This document shows positions 45,435 to 56,365 of a stretch of DNA of 64,000 nucleotides, in pieces (positions within the stretch are counted from its first letter, which is position 1; each line of letters starts with the position of its first letter). This DNA comes from Zanthoxylum bungeanum (Eukaryota > Streptophyta > Magnoliopsida > Sapindales > Rutaceae), in NCBI GenBank assembly GCA_019454045.1, contig SKCR01033437.1, positions 124,001-188,000 on the forward strand, given 5' to 3'. A program made the translations under genes and the position numbers. The notes beneath the pieces were generated by a model. The model did no database searches, was not told the DNA's origin, and worked only from the letters and a program-made list of their open reading frames with translations.

Positions 45435-48347
45435 TGTAGGCACTGCATTTTTGCATGTGAAACCCGATGATGAGTCTCATTTGGAGGCACTATCTTTTAA
45501 GTCACGGAAGCCGCGGGAAACGGACGTCGAAAGGGAAGAGTCAAGAATTGACGTTTTGTTGGATTTAGTTCACGTGTTTAGCTTCGGGTTCGCTTGTTTG
45601 ACCTCCGTTTTGAAAATTATGATCGGCCCAAAAAACCCGCAAACCTTTTAATCTTGGCCCAAACCCACTCATTTAGCCAACACAACACCTAACCCACCAT
45701 CACCAAGCCCACACCCACCATCTAGGCCCACACGCCCATGGCCTCTAAAATACACCCAAATTAAATTAAATATTAATTAAATTAAATATTAACTAAATAA
45801 AATAATAATTAAACCATTTACCAAATTAAATAAGACATAAAATATAATTATACCAAATTAAAATATTGACTTCCTAATCCAAAATATTATATACTAAATT
45901 AAAGAAATATTATGCCTAATTAAAATCAATCCTAACCAATTAAAATATTGTATTCCTAAACCAAGCAAATCAAATATTCAACCTTCCTAATTCACCAAAA
46001 TTTGTCCCCCCAATCAATCAAATACTTTCCTTGTTTGACACCAAATCCAATCTTTTCCTTGTGAGACAAGGGGAAGCCCTAGCCCTTCTCTATATAAACA
46101 ACCCCTAACCAAGACATGCATTCCCTTCAGAATACACAACTCACACGCAAATCACAGCAAGAAATCCTTGACATTACACGCAAATCATAAGAAAAATAGC
46201 AAACAATTCTCTTCATCTCCACCCTCACATTACTGAAAACAACAAGCCTTCAAACACTCCCTCACATTACCGAAAGACACAGCCTGATACAGCAACCATA
46301 TAACCGAAATACAGCAGCCAAAACACTTCATACACAGCAGCCAAATAACGCCAAAAATAGCAGCTACATCACTGAAATTTAGCCCTCCAAACAGCTCCCT
46401 AAAACACCCCAAGCCAGTAGTAAAAACCACACTGCAGTGAACACAAAAACTAAACACTAAGCCTCCTTAAACAATCGAAAAACACAGCCCTTAGACCCCC
46501 TAAAAAATGCAAAAACAATAGCTTTGAAGACCTGAAACAGTAAGCAAAATACAGAGAAAACATCAGTAAAATGGAGGTCAAACAGCAAGCAAAATAGCGA
46601 AACAGCGAGCTAAGACGCTAAGCCAGTGAAATGGAAAAGTGAGGAGCTTTAACCCTTCCGATCTCTGCGAAACGCAAGTCCGAAAGTCGGCAAAAAAAGG
46701 TTAGACCTGAGGGTATTTTTTTCACACTCGTTTTCAGTTTTATTTTTATTATTTATTGAGTATTGTTCGCAAGATTATTATGTTAAAATGCATGTTGTGG
46801 CCCTTGAGTAGATAAATATGCATGTATTACGAAATATTGTATGTTGTGGCCTTGGAATAAAATGAAAGATGTGTCAACTCTCACGGTATATCGGATGGAA
46901 ACCCGGACATAAATTTCATAGCCGATTCCAAATGGACGGTAGTATGATCTGTACTCGGGATATAACTCCACGTACCGCTTGAGTAAATGGCACATTCTTT
47001 TGTTTTATGTTGCTTTGATTTATTTATTATTCGTCATTTAAATTCCGCATGTTATTTGTTTATGTAATGATGTGATCGAGCGCATGGGCTTAGTAAGTTG
47101 TATTAAATGTCCCATATTCTGAGGGGTTAAAATCCTTTACCACGATGCTTTGCCGCGCCGATTAATGTATATTCGGTTGAATGTAAGATGTGTTCAATCG
47201 GGTATACGAAGTCTGATGTTATTGTCTTTATTTTTATATGCATGATATGATCGAGCGCATGGGCTTGGTAAGTTGGATTAAAGGTCCCATATTTTGAGGG
47301 GTTAAAATCCTTTACCACGATGCTTTGTCGCACCGATTGGTGTATATTCGATTGGATGCGAGATGAGTTCAATCGGATACGTGAGGTCCCACATTATGGA
47401 TTTATTTGTCTATGAATGTGTTGCATGCATCAGGTATGGTTCCGTTCGAATGCGTTCTCGAACACCACACGAACGTGAACCTTCTGTTTACCATTCGAAC
47501 GCGCTCTCGAACGCTACGCGAACGCGCGCGCATTTTCTTAGTTTCATCATGCATCAGGTCTGGTTCCGTTCGAACGTGTTCTCGAACGCTATACGAACGC
47601 GAACCTTCTGTTTACCGTTCGAACGCATTCTCAAACGCTACGCGAACGCACACCTATTTTCTTAGTGTTTCATGCATCAGGTCTGGCTCCGTTCGAATGC
47701 GTTCTCGAACGCTATACAAACGCGAACCTTCTGTTTACCGTTCGAACGCGTTCTCGAATGCTACGCGAACACGCACCCACTGAACTGAGTCCTTTTCATC
47801 AGATTTCGTGCATAATTATTCCTAGTAGCTATCCCTTCGTATGATAAACCTGATTGCTTCTCTGTATTACCCAAGATGGTGTAGGTGTCGTTCATCTGTA
47901 TTCCCCACATGTATGAGTACAATGTGTTTATTAACTTGTATGTTTGCCGTATGTTAATTTATTTTTATGTATGTAAATTGAGACATAGATTACATGCAAA
48001 TAGGCTGTATGCAAATTCGGATATGTGTTACATTTAAATTTAGATGAACTTGTTGATGTATGCATGCGAACTTAGAGGTAAATCATCCTTGGAAATATGT
48101 TGCTTAGGCTTGGTTAGATTATTACACAAATCATTTTATTACAAGTGGCATAAGTAAGGGACTATTCCAAACCCAACGGTTTGAGGTCTTCCCTTGCGAT
48201 GGGTGAGTGCGGCCTTAAATCCTTGTCCCGGTTCACACCGGGTGGCGACTCCATTATTCTCCGGTTTAGTCCCTCGCGGGCTACTCCGTACTCCCAACCG
48301 GGCCGCGAGCTCGGAACAGCATGCGTCGCCCAGTTTGTGTTCCCACA
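45435..48347 (+). repeat. 3' LTR of element E (2913 bp)
   Basis: It runs TGTAGGCACTGCATTTTTGC to CGCCCAGTTTGTGTTCCCACA. It is very similar to the 5' copy outside the arrays. It has two of the roughly 175-bp units (47073-47395) against four in the 5' copy, and three of the CpG-rich palindromic units (47427-47780) against two, which accounts for the length difference. Confidence 0.93.
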
Positions 48348-48352
48348 GAATG

Positions 48353-49150
48353 GTCAATCATAAGCCCAGTCAATATGGAATTGTGATTATTTGAAGCTTT
48401 ATTGTGTCATGAATGATTACATGACTTAAACATCGTAATATTGCTATCTTAACCCAACCGACGAGGACGTCCGGAAAATAGATTCTAATGTTCTCTTTGT
48501 TTTCCAACCACTTTCATTTGTTCTGAATAGAGCAGACAAAGCCAAGTAACATCATTCAATCCTTGGACCTTCATTTGGTCCAGATGACATGTAGGCTCAA
48601 CTAGGGCATTCACCTCCTCTAGTAGACGGGAACATGGCCAATTGACTCATGTCGAGTCCAGTTCAAAGACCTGGACTTCTATCTGGTCTAGACGACATCT
48701 AAACTCCACCTAGCCCATTCTCCCATCAGATCACGTGATCACCCTCTCTTGGGACAAATGAATATCAGCCATGATACCCATGAAAAGTCGAGATGATTCG
48801 AGAGCCCACATTCAGGCCCTGAAGAATTACTTCAAGATTCAAATGATAAGCACACTCGTTCGAGGCTCATGCGAATTAATTGGGCGACTGAAGAGTACCT
48901 CTGGGGATTGGAGGATCCGCTTAAACCATATTCATCATTGATATGTCCAGACGACAACAATGCTTCGCATGGTCGACTCATCAATGACCAAGATTATTTG
49001 ACCATAAGCTAGCCCAATCATACGTAGCATGACCTTTGATGGGCCTAGATGATGTCAATGATCAGACATTCTATCGAACTTTGTTCTAGGCGACACATTC
49101 AATAGATACTCTCCAAGTAAGGACTCAGACTTAGAGAGTATGGGACAAAT
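48353..49150 (+). other. Element B 3' non-coding region with polypurine tract
   Basis: This resumes B after element E. No coding is recognised. Loosely repeated text occurs (TTTGGTCCAGATGACAT at about 48575, TCTGGTCTAGACGACATC at about 48683, ATGTCCAGACGACAAC at about 48941, GGGCCTAGATGATGTC at about 49039), about 100-260 bp apart. The end, AGAGAGTATGGGACAAAT, is the likely polypurine tract before the 3' LTR at 49151. Confidence 0.6.
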
Positions 49151-49805
49151 TGTATGGGCCAAATTTTAGCCAAGGGTATCTTCGTCTTTCCATATTTAGC
49201 CCAATACTCGAGGCTGCCCCCACATCCCCAACAGCTTATGTGATTATATAAGAATAAAGCCCAAATTTTGCAATACCAATATTGGGTTTGGGCCGATGAC
49301 TAGGCAAGCCCAGTTCCAAATTGAAATACGTCTAACCCACTAAAAGAATATGTCTGATCGTGCAAATTGATAGCTTCCGAACAATCAGCTACCACTACAT
49401 CAAAAACATGAGGTAACGTGTTAGCGGGGGCCAGCCACGTTAAATGCATACGTTAGAGCTTCATTTTTTAGGCCTATAAGAGGGAGTATAATTCATAAAT
49501 CAGAGCAAAAAAACTGAAGCATTACAACTCTATGCTTAATCACTCTCACCAGAATCATCAGAACCTCCGACCCACCGCCATCACGGCAGTCCACGAGGAT
49601 CAAGGTAGCCTCTGACCTTACTTCTCCTCCTACAATATTTATAGCTCATTTCCAATACTGATTTGAGCGTCGGAGTGCCTACGGCACCCACCACACTAGT
49701 GGGAAGACTCTTCATGCTCACTATACCTTTTGTTTTGTAGGATCGCTAGTGCCCCCTATCTATGAAATCTCGACTGTGGACCTTGGGTGAAAACCAGCGT
49801 CTACA
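49151..49805 (+). repeat. 3' LTR of element B (655 bp)
   Basis: It begins TGTATGGGCCAAATTTTAGC and ends GGTGAAAACCAGCGTCTACA with canonical TG...CA. It pairs with 5413-6085. The following bases GTATC nearly match GTATT before the 5' LTR. Confidence 0.92.
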
Positions 49806-49810
49806 GTATC

Positions 49811-50311
49811 TTACTTAACAACATGATTGTGAACCAAGCCATAAATCTGAACATGTATTGTGTTGTGGAGTATTTCGATGAATATATTTATTAGAATGAT
49901 ATATATATATATATGAATACTTGATTCTACTTTTGGTAAATTAGTTATGGATGATGAGATATGGAATATGCATTACAGGTTCAATCAATAGAATTGAAAT
50001 AGGGTGCCATAAACCATCACATGGAATCATTTGCATGTCAAAGGCTTAGGGGTGGTTATGTCGTCATTGCTGTTCTCATCCCGGATTTACTGGGATGTGA
50101 CAAAGTTGATATCAGAGCATTGTCTTAGGGCTATGACTGTAGTGATATGGTTGTGATGTCTTGCATGCAATGTATGTCCATGATACACGTATGTAAGACA
50201 TCACCCTTCTAGGTACCATCAATTATAAGTAAGTCTCTCAATTATTGATCATATGATTTTTGTATATTCTTGTCTATTATCATTCTTCTTTTGATTTTGA
50301 TTTAGACTCTC
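49811..50311 (+). mobile_element. Element A: 5' LTR right part, primer-binding site and leader
   Basis: The LTR resumes after the B target duplication and ends CCCGGATTTACTGGGATGTGACA at 50102. Next come AAGTTGATATCAGAGCAT (50103-50120), a one-mismatch form of the TTGGTATCAGAGC primer-binding site (initiator Met tRNA), and about 190 bp of leader. A (TA)n run lies at about 49898-49914. This places the end of LTR A immediately before its gag. Confidence 0.72.
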
Positions 50312-50819
50312 ATGGAACCTAAAAGACGCATGCCCGCCCGAGCTAATCCAGCAACTTTCGAGTCTGACCAAAATATAGCGAAACCCCAAGAATCTGTATG
50401 GGAAATAGGAACAGCTATGAATGTGAATGATTTAGTTAGAGATATACTACATATGAGACACATTATGGATAGGTTGGTGAAGCTATTTACCAGCCAAAAA
50501 CCACAACAACCTATGCAACCTCTAGTAGGGCCAAACCAGCCATCCTCACCTGACCCAGTAATCCACTCTATTGATGTTCAACAACTTGTGCCCAACCCAA
50601 CTGAACCTAAGCAAACAGTAATGGCGTCGGTACCTGATTTCCGCAAGATGCATCCTCATAATTTTTCAAGTACGGACTCTAATACCGATCCATACCCTGA
50701 TAAATCCGGACATGTGATGGGCAGAAGAATGCCTAGCCATCACCTAAACCCCTGATATGAACCTGCTGACTTGACTGAATAAATGAACGACTGTAATGTA
50801 TCCATGGACATGATTACTA
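50312..50819 (+). pseudogene. Element A: truncated chromovirus gag
   Basis: A 147-codon open frame starts MEPKRRMPARANPATFESDQ, in the usual place for gag about 200 bp after the primer-binding site. It ends near the FRKMHPHNFS box, which corresponds to the FxKxxPPxFxG box that opens the chromovirus gag domain. It then diverges, stops at 50753-50755, and is replaced by other repeat sequence from about 50820. None of the capsid domain, zinc knuckle or pol remains. Confidence 0.6.
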
Positions 50820-52534
50820 TGTTGGAGTTGGTGCTTAGAGCGTCAATCTAAATAATATATTATAAATTATATTTTATTATTTATTAATAAAATAACTACC
50901 TTTTCATTTCAACCTTGTTAATGCTAATTATTATATCATAATCCATATTAGATTGATGTATAAATATGTTGAGAATTACATCGACCTTAGAATAGTCATT
51001 TAATAATACTGGACACTGGGTGGTCCGACATTGGGATAGTATTACTATCATAAACTATTCTTAAAGTAAATATTCCTAGTCGTTGGTTTTGGAATACGAT
51101 CAAATTCATATAACCTAGAAGATTAGAACATGTCGTATATTGAAATTAAAGTTCCAATTGTTTAACCTGATGTACCATGAGCAATGGAAGCTCGTATAGA
51201 CATGTGAGTATTCGTTAGAGCGAATATTGATTGACTCACAAGTGATTCCTAATAGTTGGAAATACACACCACCTTCAATAGGAATCTCCTCGAGTCAAGT
51301 AGCATATGTGATCCTTTAACTATATGATAACATTGATTTTGTTTGTGATCCTCCACACTTTGATGCCATGTATGTCAGAGACTTTTCATAGTCTGACCGT
51401 TAGATGTTCATTTGGTGTAGACTGATGCACTCGTTAATCATGTGGTATCAAGATATGATCCGTCTAAACGGTTAAGGTATCCAGATGATTAGTTACGATT
51501 CTTAAGACTTTGGCCAAAGCCGATCATCTAGGATGGATCGCATAAATCAGAAATAATATTCTAATTAGTTGTAAAGAAACGTGGACATGTCGATTTATCG
51601 CATAAATCATATATAATGTATGTACATTATATTTTATTATTTATTAATAAAATAACTACTTTTTCATTTCAACCTTGTTAATGCTAATTATTATGTCATA
51701 ATGCATATTAGATTGATATATAAATTTGCTGAGAATTACATCGATCTTAGAATAGTCATGTAGTTATACTGGACACTGGGTGGTCCGATATTGTGATAGT
51801 ATTACTGTCATAAACTATTCTTAAAGTAAATATTCATAGTCGTTGGTTTTGGAATACGGTCGAATTCTTATAACCTAGAAAATTAGAACATGTCATATAT
51901 TTGAATTGGAGTTCCAATGGTTTAACCCGATGTACCATGAGTAATGGAAGCTCGTATATACATGTGAGTATTCGTTGGAGCGAATACTTACTGAATCACA
52001 TGTGACATATGATAACATTGATTTTGTATATGATCCTCCACAATTTGATGCCATGTATGTCAGAGACTTTTCATAGTATGACCGCTAGATGTTCGTTTTA
52101 TATGGACCGATGCACTCGTTAATCATGTGTGTATCAAGATATGATCTGTCGACCCTATGTGTATCATAAGCGGTTAAGGTATCCAGATGATTAGCCACGA
52201 TTCTTAAGACTTTGGCCAAAGTCGATCATCTATGGTGGATCGCATAAATCGGAAATATTGTTCTGATTAGTTGTAAAGAATCATGGCCATGTCGAAAATA
52301 TGAGATTTGCGTCTCAGAAACTTGACGGTGTAATCTATGTTTCCTAAGCACAACTCATATATCTTACGACGGAGGGATCGTTAAACATATATGATGACCT
52401 CAAATTGTATAGTTTAGAAATGTTGTTCGTGTTCTTCGCGAATTTGGAGGTGACTGAATTGCATACATATAAGCTAGGCTTATATGAAGAACGTGTCTGA
52501 GACTCCTGGCAAATTGCTCGTGCAAGTGGGAGAT
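50820..52534 (+). mobile_element. Copia-type retrotransposon debris with a 760-bp tandem duplication
   Basis: It begins TGTTGGAGTTGGTGCTTAG, an LTR-like start. A segment at about 50868-51565 is repeated at 51628-52292 with a 760-bp offset; both share ATTTTATTATTTATTAATAA, ACTGGACACTGGGTGGTCCG, CTCGTATA.ACATGTGAGTA and GACTTTGGCCAAAG. The second copy lacks about 70 bp. At 52208-52223 is a perfect 16-bp palindrome, GACTTTGGCCAAAGTC. The stretch ends with GCAAGTGGGAGAT (52523-52534), a copia-type polypurine tract. No protein coding is recognised, so the family is uncertain. Confidence 0.55.
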
Positions 52535-53936
52535 TGTTGGTATTATGTTGAAGATCAATTGGATTAGGACTACAATTATCACATTGTAATCTTACATTGA
52601 ATGAAATAAATTTATATTTATTTATTATACACATTGTTCTTTATCATTACTTGGATAAAATGTGTAATAAAGTCCTTCGAGTGATTTACATAGGAACCGA
52701 TCAGAGTTTTTGTTTATTAGATCATATCACTCCTAAAATATTCCTAGTTAAGAGATTATCAATAACGAGGACATTGATAATCTAGATAGACTAGTACGAT
52801 GTTATTACTGCCCACTAATTGGATAGTTGATCTCATAAGCTGCCAGCATAGTTCGAATGATTGGTATAACACGTGGGTGCTTGTGTCAATTAACAAGTGC
52901 AATAAACCGATCTCGAGGAATTTCCGTATGGAGATGTTGATCCATGTGTCTGTGGAAGACTCTTAATAACAAGGTATGAACTAATACTAAAACTTTAGGT
53001 CTTTACTAAATCTTATATGATAGTTATGTAACTTTGACACCAACCTGAGTCATGCTTTAAGGACTATCTATAGGGAAATGATTGGGTTTTGTAACAAACA
53101 AATGGATATTATGGAAAGCACAATAGAGGATCGTCAAACTCAGAATAAACATATGTTTAATAAGTTTAATATTTCATTATGAAGTTGACATATATGTATG
53201 ATGATGCAAATCCATGGCCATAGAAGGAGAATCCTGATTCGGGAAATTCTCATAGTTCATATCATTAGGATTATGATCCACACTGAACCAATGACTATTA
53301 GAGTATACACATTTCATACTCTAAGTCATTGGTGGAATAATAGTTCAGGCAATGGATCGTGTCTTACATAAATTGTTTACGGAAAAATTTATTCTCTCAT
53401 TCAGGGGTCATAATAATAGGTGTGACTTATAATCATTGGAATACAACAACCACATATGATGGTATTCATTAGAGGATAGATTATGTGGAATTAATCTACC
53501 AGTACTGGTTCCATGTCTGATTTGAAAACGAATCTAGTAGGTCACATAGTATAGGTATGTGAGTCTTAAGACCGTATTGTGTAAAAAAAAAATGATGTAG
53601 ACTTTGTTTATATGTTTGAGAATCATTTCAGGATTTATTAGCACGAGAGGTTAAATTCTCATCTACAGTTCGGCAAACCATTTTGGGGAAAACGACTTAC
53701 CATTTGGATAAAAGGGCTAGCCATTGTGCGAAACTGATTTCAGCCAAATAGATGGCCTGGTTCGCAAGTACACTGGCAAACCAGTTTACAAACTGGCTCG
53801 CCGTTTTGTTAAAAATAGCAAGTCATTTTGAGTACAATGGTTTAGCCAAAACACGGTCTAATTTTGTCCAAAACGGCGAGCCATTTTAGCGTTGTTGCGA
53901 ATTTTAGGAGGGAAATCAAATTTCATTTGATGGTAG
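52535..53936 (+). mobile_element. Probable copia LTR, diverged, end not defined
   Basis: It starts TGTTGGTATTATGTTGAAG immediately after a polypurine tract, as a copia 3' LTR would. A clear CA end and target duplication could not be found before the CACTA terminus at 53937. No gene is seen. At 53690-53900 short degenerate units resembling GGCGAGCCATTTT recur. Confidence 0.4.
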
Positions 53937-54250
53937 CACTACGCTAAAAAAGCTTTTAATGATACTAAATTAGTGTGAATAAGACTTTTACTGACACTTG
54001 TTAATAGTGTCATTAATACTAAAATCAGATATTACTGAAACTAGTTATTAGTGTCAGTAATTTTCTGACAACACAATATCAATAATATTCTAACACAACA
54101 GTACCAGTGATATTTTGACACAAAAAATCACTAATATATTGATACTAAAACATCACTAAATATATTGATACTAAAACATCACTATAATATTGATACAATT
54201 TTAAATATTAATATTTTATGTTACCATTAGTGTCAGAAAATTATGTTACT
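53937..54250 (+). mobile_element. CACTA transposon terminus
   Basis: CACTACGCTAAAAAAGC starts at 53937 and is followed by a subterminal region dense in AGTGTCA/TGACACT motifs in both orientations (for example TTACTGACACTTG, TAATAGTGTCATT, TTAGTGTCAGTAATTT, CATTAGTGTCAG), typical of CACTA ends. The preceding TAG may be one half of a 3-bp duplication. No matching right end was found in the window, so the extent to the right is unknown. Confidence 0.65.
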
Positions 54251-55310
54251 ATGTTTTCAGAATATTTTTAAACAAAAAAATAAATATATACCTATTTGTT
54301 TCCTGTTTTATAATACACATATGAAATTTAAACTAACATAACCAAACACCACATAGTACTAAAATCTAAATTCATATAAACATCTCATAAATTCAATATT
54401 TTTACAAAAAAAAAAAAATGGATAAAATAACATCATGATTCCAAAATAAACATAATATTCTTAGTTATATGGCCATTAGCCAATAATTCCAACAAAAATA
54501 TTATATAAGTATTCAATTAATAAAAAAGTAATTACCACCACTGATCCAAAATCCCATTTCCAACATACACCATCCATCTTTCTAGCAACTACAAATTGCA
54601 AATACATTAACAACCAATAATTCTAAATAACTAACAATTATAATATCACCAAAAAAAAAACATTAATAAATCATAACTAAACCAAAAAACATTGTATAAT
54701 TAATAATTTACAAATATATTCTTACAAAAGAATAGAGTTACTAGTAGCATATCCTGAAAAATATTCAGACCAGTAGAAGTGCACACAAGCTATTTATTAT
54801 ATTGGAAAAATAAATATTACAAAATCTGGTTTTCTGGGCATGCTACTCAAACCCTCCTACACTACCGATTGATAACAAATATTATGGAAGTTTAATGAAT
54901 AGAAATTGTGTAAACTATATAATATATGAAAATATAATACCTACCCACACCAAGTTTCATTCATGCAATAAGCTTGATGAACTGAGATAGAAACTTACCT
55001 TATGAGCCTCTAAATAATTTTATACTTAATAATTTCCAAAGCAAATAAACAAATAAATCAACAATCGAAATAATTTAAAAAAAAAAAATGATATGGGGAC
55101 TACTAGTTCACCAATTCTAAAACTTGCTTAGTAATCACAGCTTGTTCTTTCGGCAATCCAGCTATCTCTCGTATATTGCAAACATAACAGAAGATTCGTA
55201 TGAGAAATCACGTCAAATTTATTTTATTTTATCCTATCTCTCTCATTGATTTAATTTTATTATACTTACAGTAATTTAAATATCATTGAAGCAGAAATAC
55301 ACCATCTTAC
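54251..55310. other. AT-rich DNA; possible stray exon at about 55130-55196 (minus)
   Basis: Mostly A/T-rich runs with no gene. The minus strand at about 55130-55196 reads NIREIAGLPKEQAVITKQVL followed by ELVN and a stop, with no frame interruption. It may be an exon piece, but no gene family can be named. It could be internal to the CACTA element starting at 53937. Confidence 0.3.
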
Positions 55311-56365
55311 CAAATTGGGAATAACACCTACTTCAACCATTATTTTGTGATTAGAGTGGCTTAATGCCAAATTTGCCAAAACCCCTCCAGCCGCATCCTT
55401 CACTTTCATGTCCTCATCTTCCAGGGACTTGATAAGTAATGGCACCATATCAGTATTTGCAATTTTCATTCTGAGCTTCTCATCTACAGATAAAATCCAC
55501 AAGGTACATAAACTTAATTTGCTCCTTCACTTGCTGCAATAAGTTCAAGATGTGCCTCAATTTTCCAAAACTATGAAATATGAAGAGAGAAATTCCAATA
55601 GTGAGATACCTCTCCTATACCTCAGAAGTCGAGGATGGTCGAGTCAGCAATCCTGTAAGCACTTGCATGAGCTGCATGAGCCATGCATGGTGCCCTCCAT
55701 TTGAAGCCAATTAAATCCAGCTGCCATAGGAAGATTCCAGCTGCCTTGCATGGATCAGTTGCTGTCATGAAGAAGCAAACATACAACTTTTGATGGAGTT
55801 GAAATTTTGGAGAAACAATCAACAAAACTTTCGGTGGTGATGGCTTTGAGTTGGCAAAAACGTGTGGCACTGTAGCACACGTTTTTGCCCTATAAAAGGA
55901 GCTCCAAATCATTTGTAAATGCATCCCAAAATTGTGTAATAGAGAGAGTGTTAGAGAGTGAAGGTTTTAGTTTTGTAAAGTTTAAACACTTTGTAATCTA
56001 TTCTTGTAAGTAATAGAATTTCGGTTTTTCCTTCAAAATATTCTAGAGTGATCAGTGAATCACAACATGATGGTCGAGTCAGCGATCCTGTAATCTCTTC
56101 TATGGCTCCACAATCTGATACAGAGTCTCTGTATACATTGACTGAAGCCATTGATCGTAAAAGGCCTGCAGCTGCTTCACATGCAACACTAGACTCTGAC
56201 TTAAGAAGGTTAATAATAATGAGATTTATGCAGCCACCGAATTGCATATGATATTATCAACGCACTTCTTGCCACCTAGTGTCACTGTACCTTGTTCTCT
56301 ATCAAGTGGGTCATAGTCCAGACCAAGCATCCGGACAAAGTAGAAGAGCTATTGCTTATTTCTTT
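55311..56365 (-). pseudogene. ARM-repeat protein pseudogene fragment
   Basis: Read on the minus strand, the first piece (56365-56069) has LGLDYDPLDREQ, LGGKKCVDN, then LLKSESSVACEAAAGLLRSM, ASVNVYRDSVSDCGAIEEIT. After a 411-bp insertion the same exon ends SLTRPSSTSE with a GT donor at 55620. The second exon (55533-55311, after the acceptor TTATTGCAG) has QVKEQ, LSVDEKLRMKIANTDMVPLL, KSLEDEDMKVKDAAGGVLAN, and ends GVIPNL at a GTAAG donor. This resembles plant armadillo-repeat superfamily proteins (as I recall, the type where CALWNLSVDEKLR and VKEAAGGVLANL recur). It is broken by a 2-bp insertion near 56248, loss of about nine residues near LGGKKC, a small indel near 55510, the insertion, and the absence of all other exons. 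Confidence 0.72.
55658..56068. mobile_element. 411-bp insertion in the ARM pseudogene, LTR-like, flanked by 25-bp direct repeats
   Basis: The insert is bounded by GATGGTCGAGTCAGC(A/G)ATCCTGTAA at 55633-55657 and 56069-56093 (24/25 identical); both repeats are gene sequence, so the target was duplicated. The insert contains CTATAAAAGGAGCTCC near 55890 and ends TGATCAGTGAATCACAACA, which looks like the promoter and end of a small LTR. A 25-bp duplication is too long for an LTR retrotransposon, so capture during break repair is an alternative. Confidence 0.6.

Larger units (their letters stand above)
38130..48347 (+). mobile_element. Element E: non-autonomous Ogre/Tat-like LTR retrotransposon (10.2 kb)
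   Basis: The LTRs are 38130-41267 and 45435-48347, flanked by GAAGG (38125-38129) and GAATG (48348-48352), a 4/5 target duplication. The order is LTR, primer-binding site, repeated leader, gag, the last residues of pol, a GC-rich repeat block, a 51-bp minisatellite, hairpin/polypurine tract, LTR. Protease, RT, RNase H and most of integrase are absent. A gag-only element with LTRs fits the terminal-repeat-with-gag (TR-GAG) class, which must borrow enzymes from an autonomous relative. LTR ends match solo LTR F. Confidence 0.9.
5413..49805 (+). mobile_element. Element B: Tat-clade (Retand-like) Ty3/gypsy retrotransposon, broken by four nested insertions
   Basis: The two LTRs are 5413-6085 and 49151-49805, flanked by GTATT (5408-5412) and GTATC (49806-49810), a 4/5 target duplication. 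B sequence proper is 5413-6260, 9824-11124, 21050-24835, 34816-38129 and 48353-49805. Across these pieces the order is LTR, gag, protease remnant, RT, RNase H, archaeal-type RNase H, integrase, antisense ORF, LTR. The extra RNase H before integrase marks the Tat clade. Removing the insertions and their duplications leaves roughly 10.7 kb, a normal size. Stops and frame changes throughout make B inactive. It is older than C, D, E and F because they sit inside it. Confidence 0.85.
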
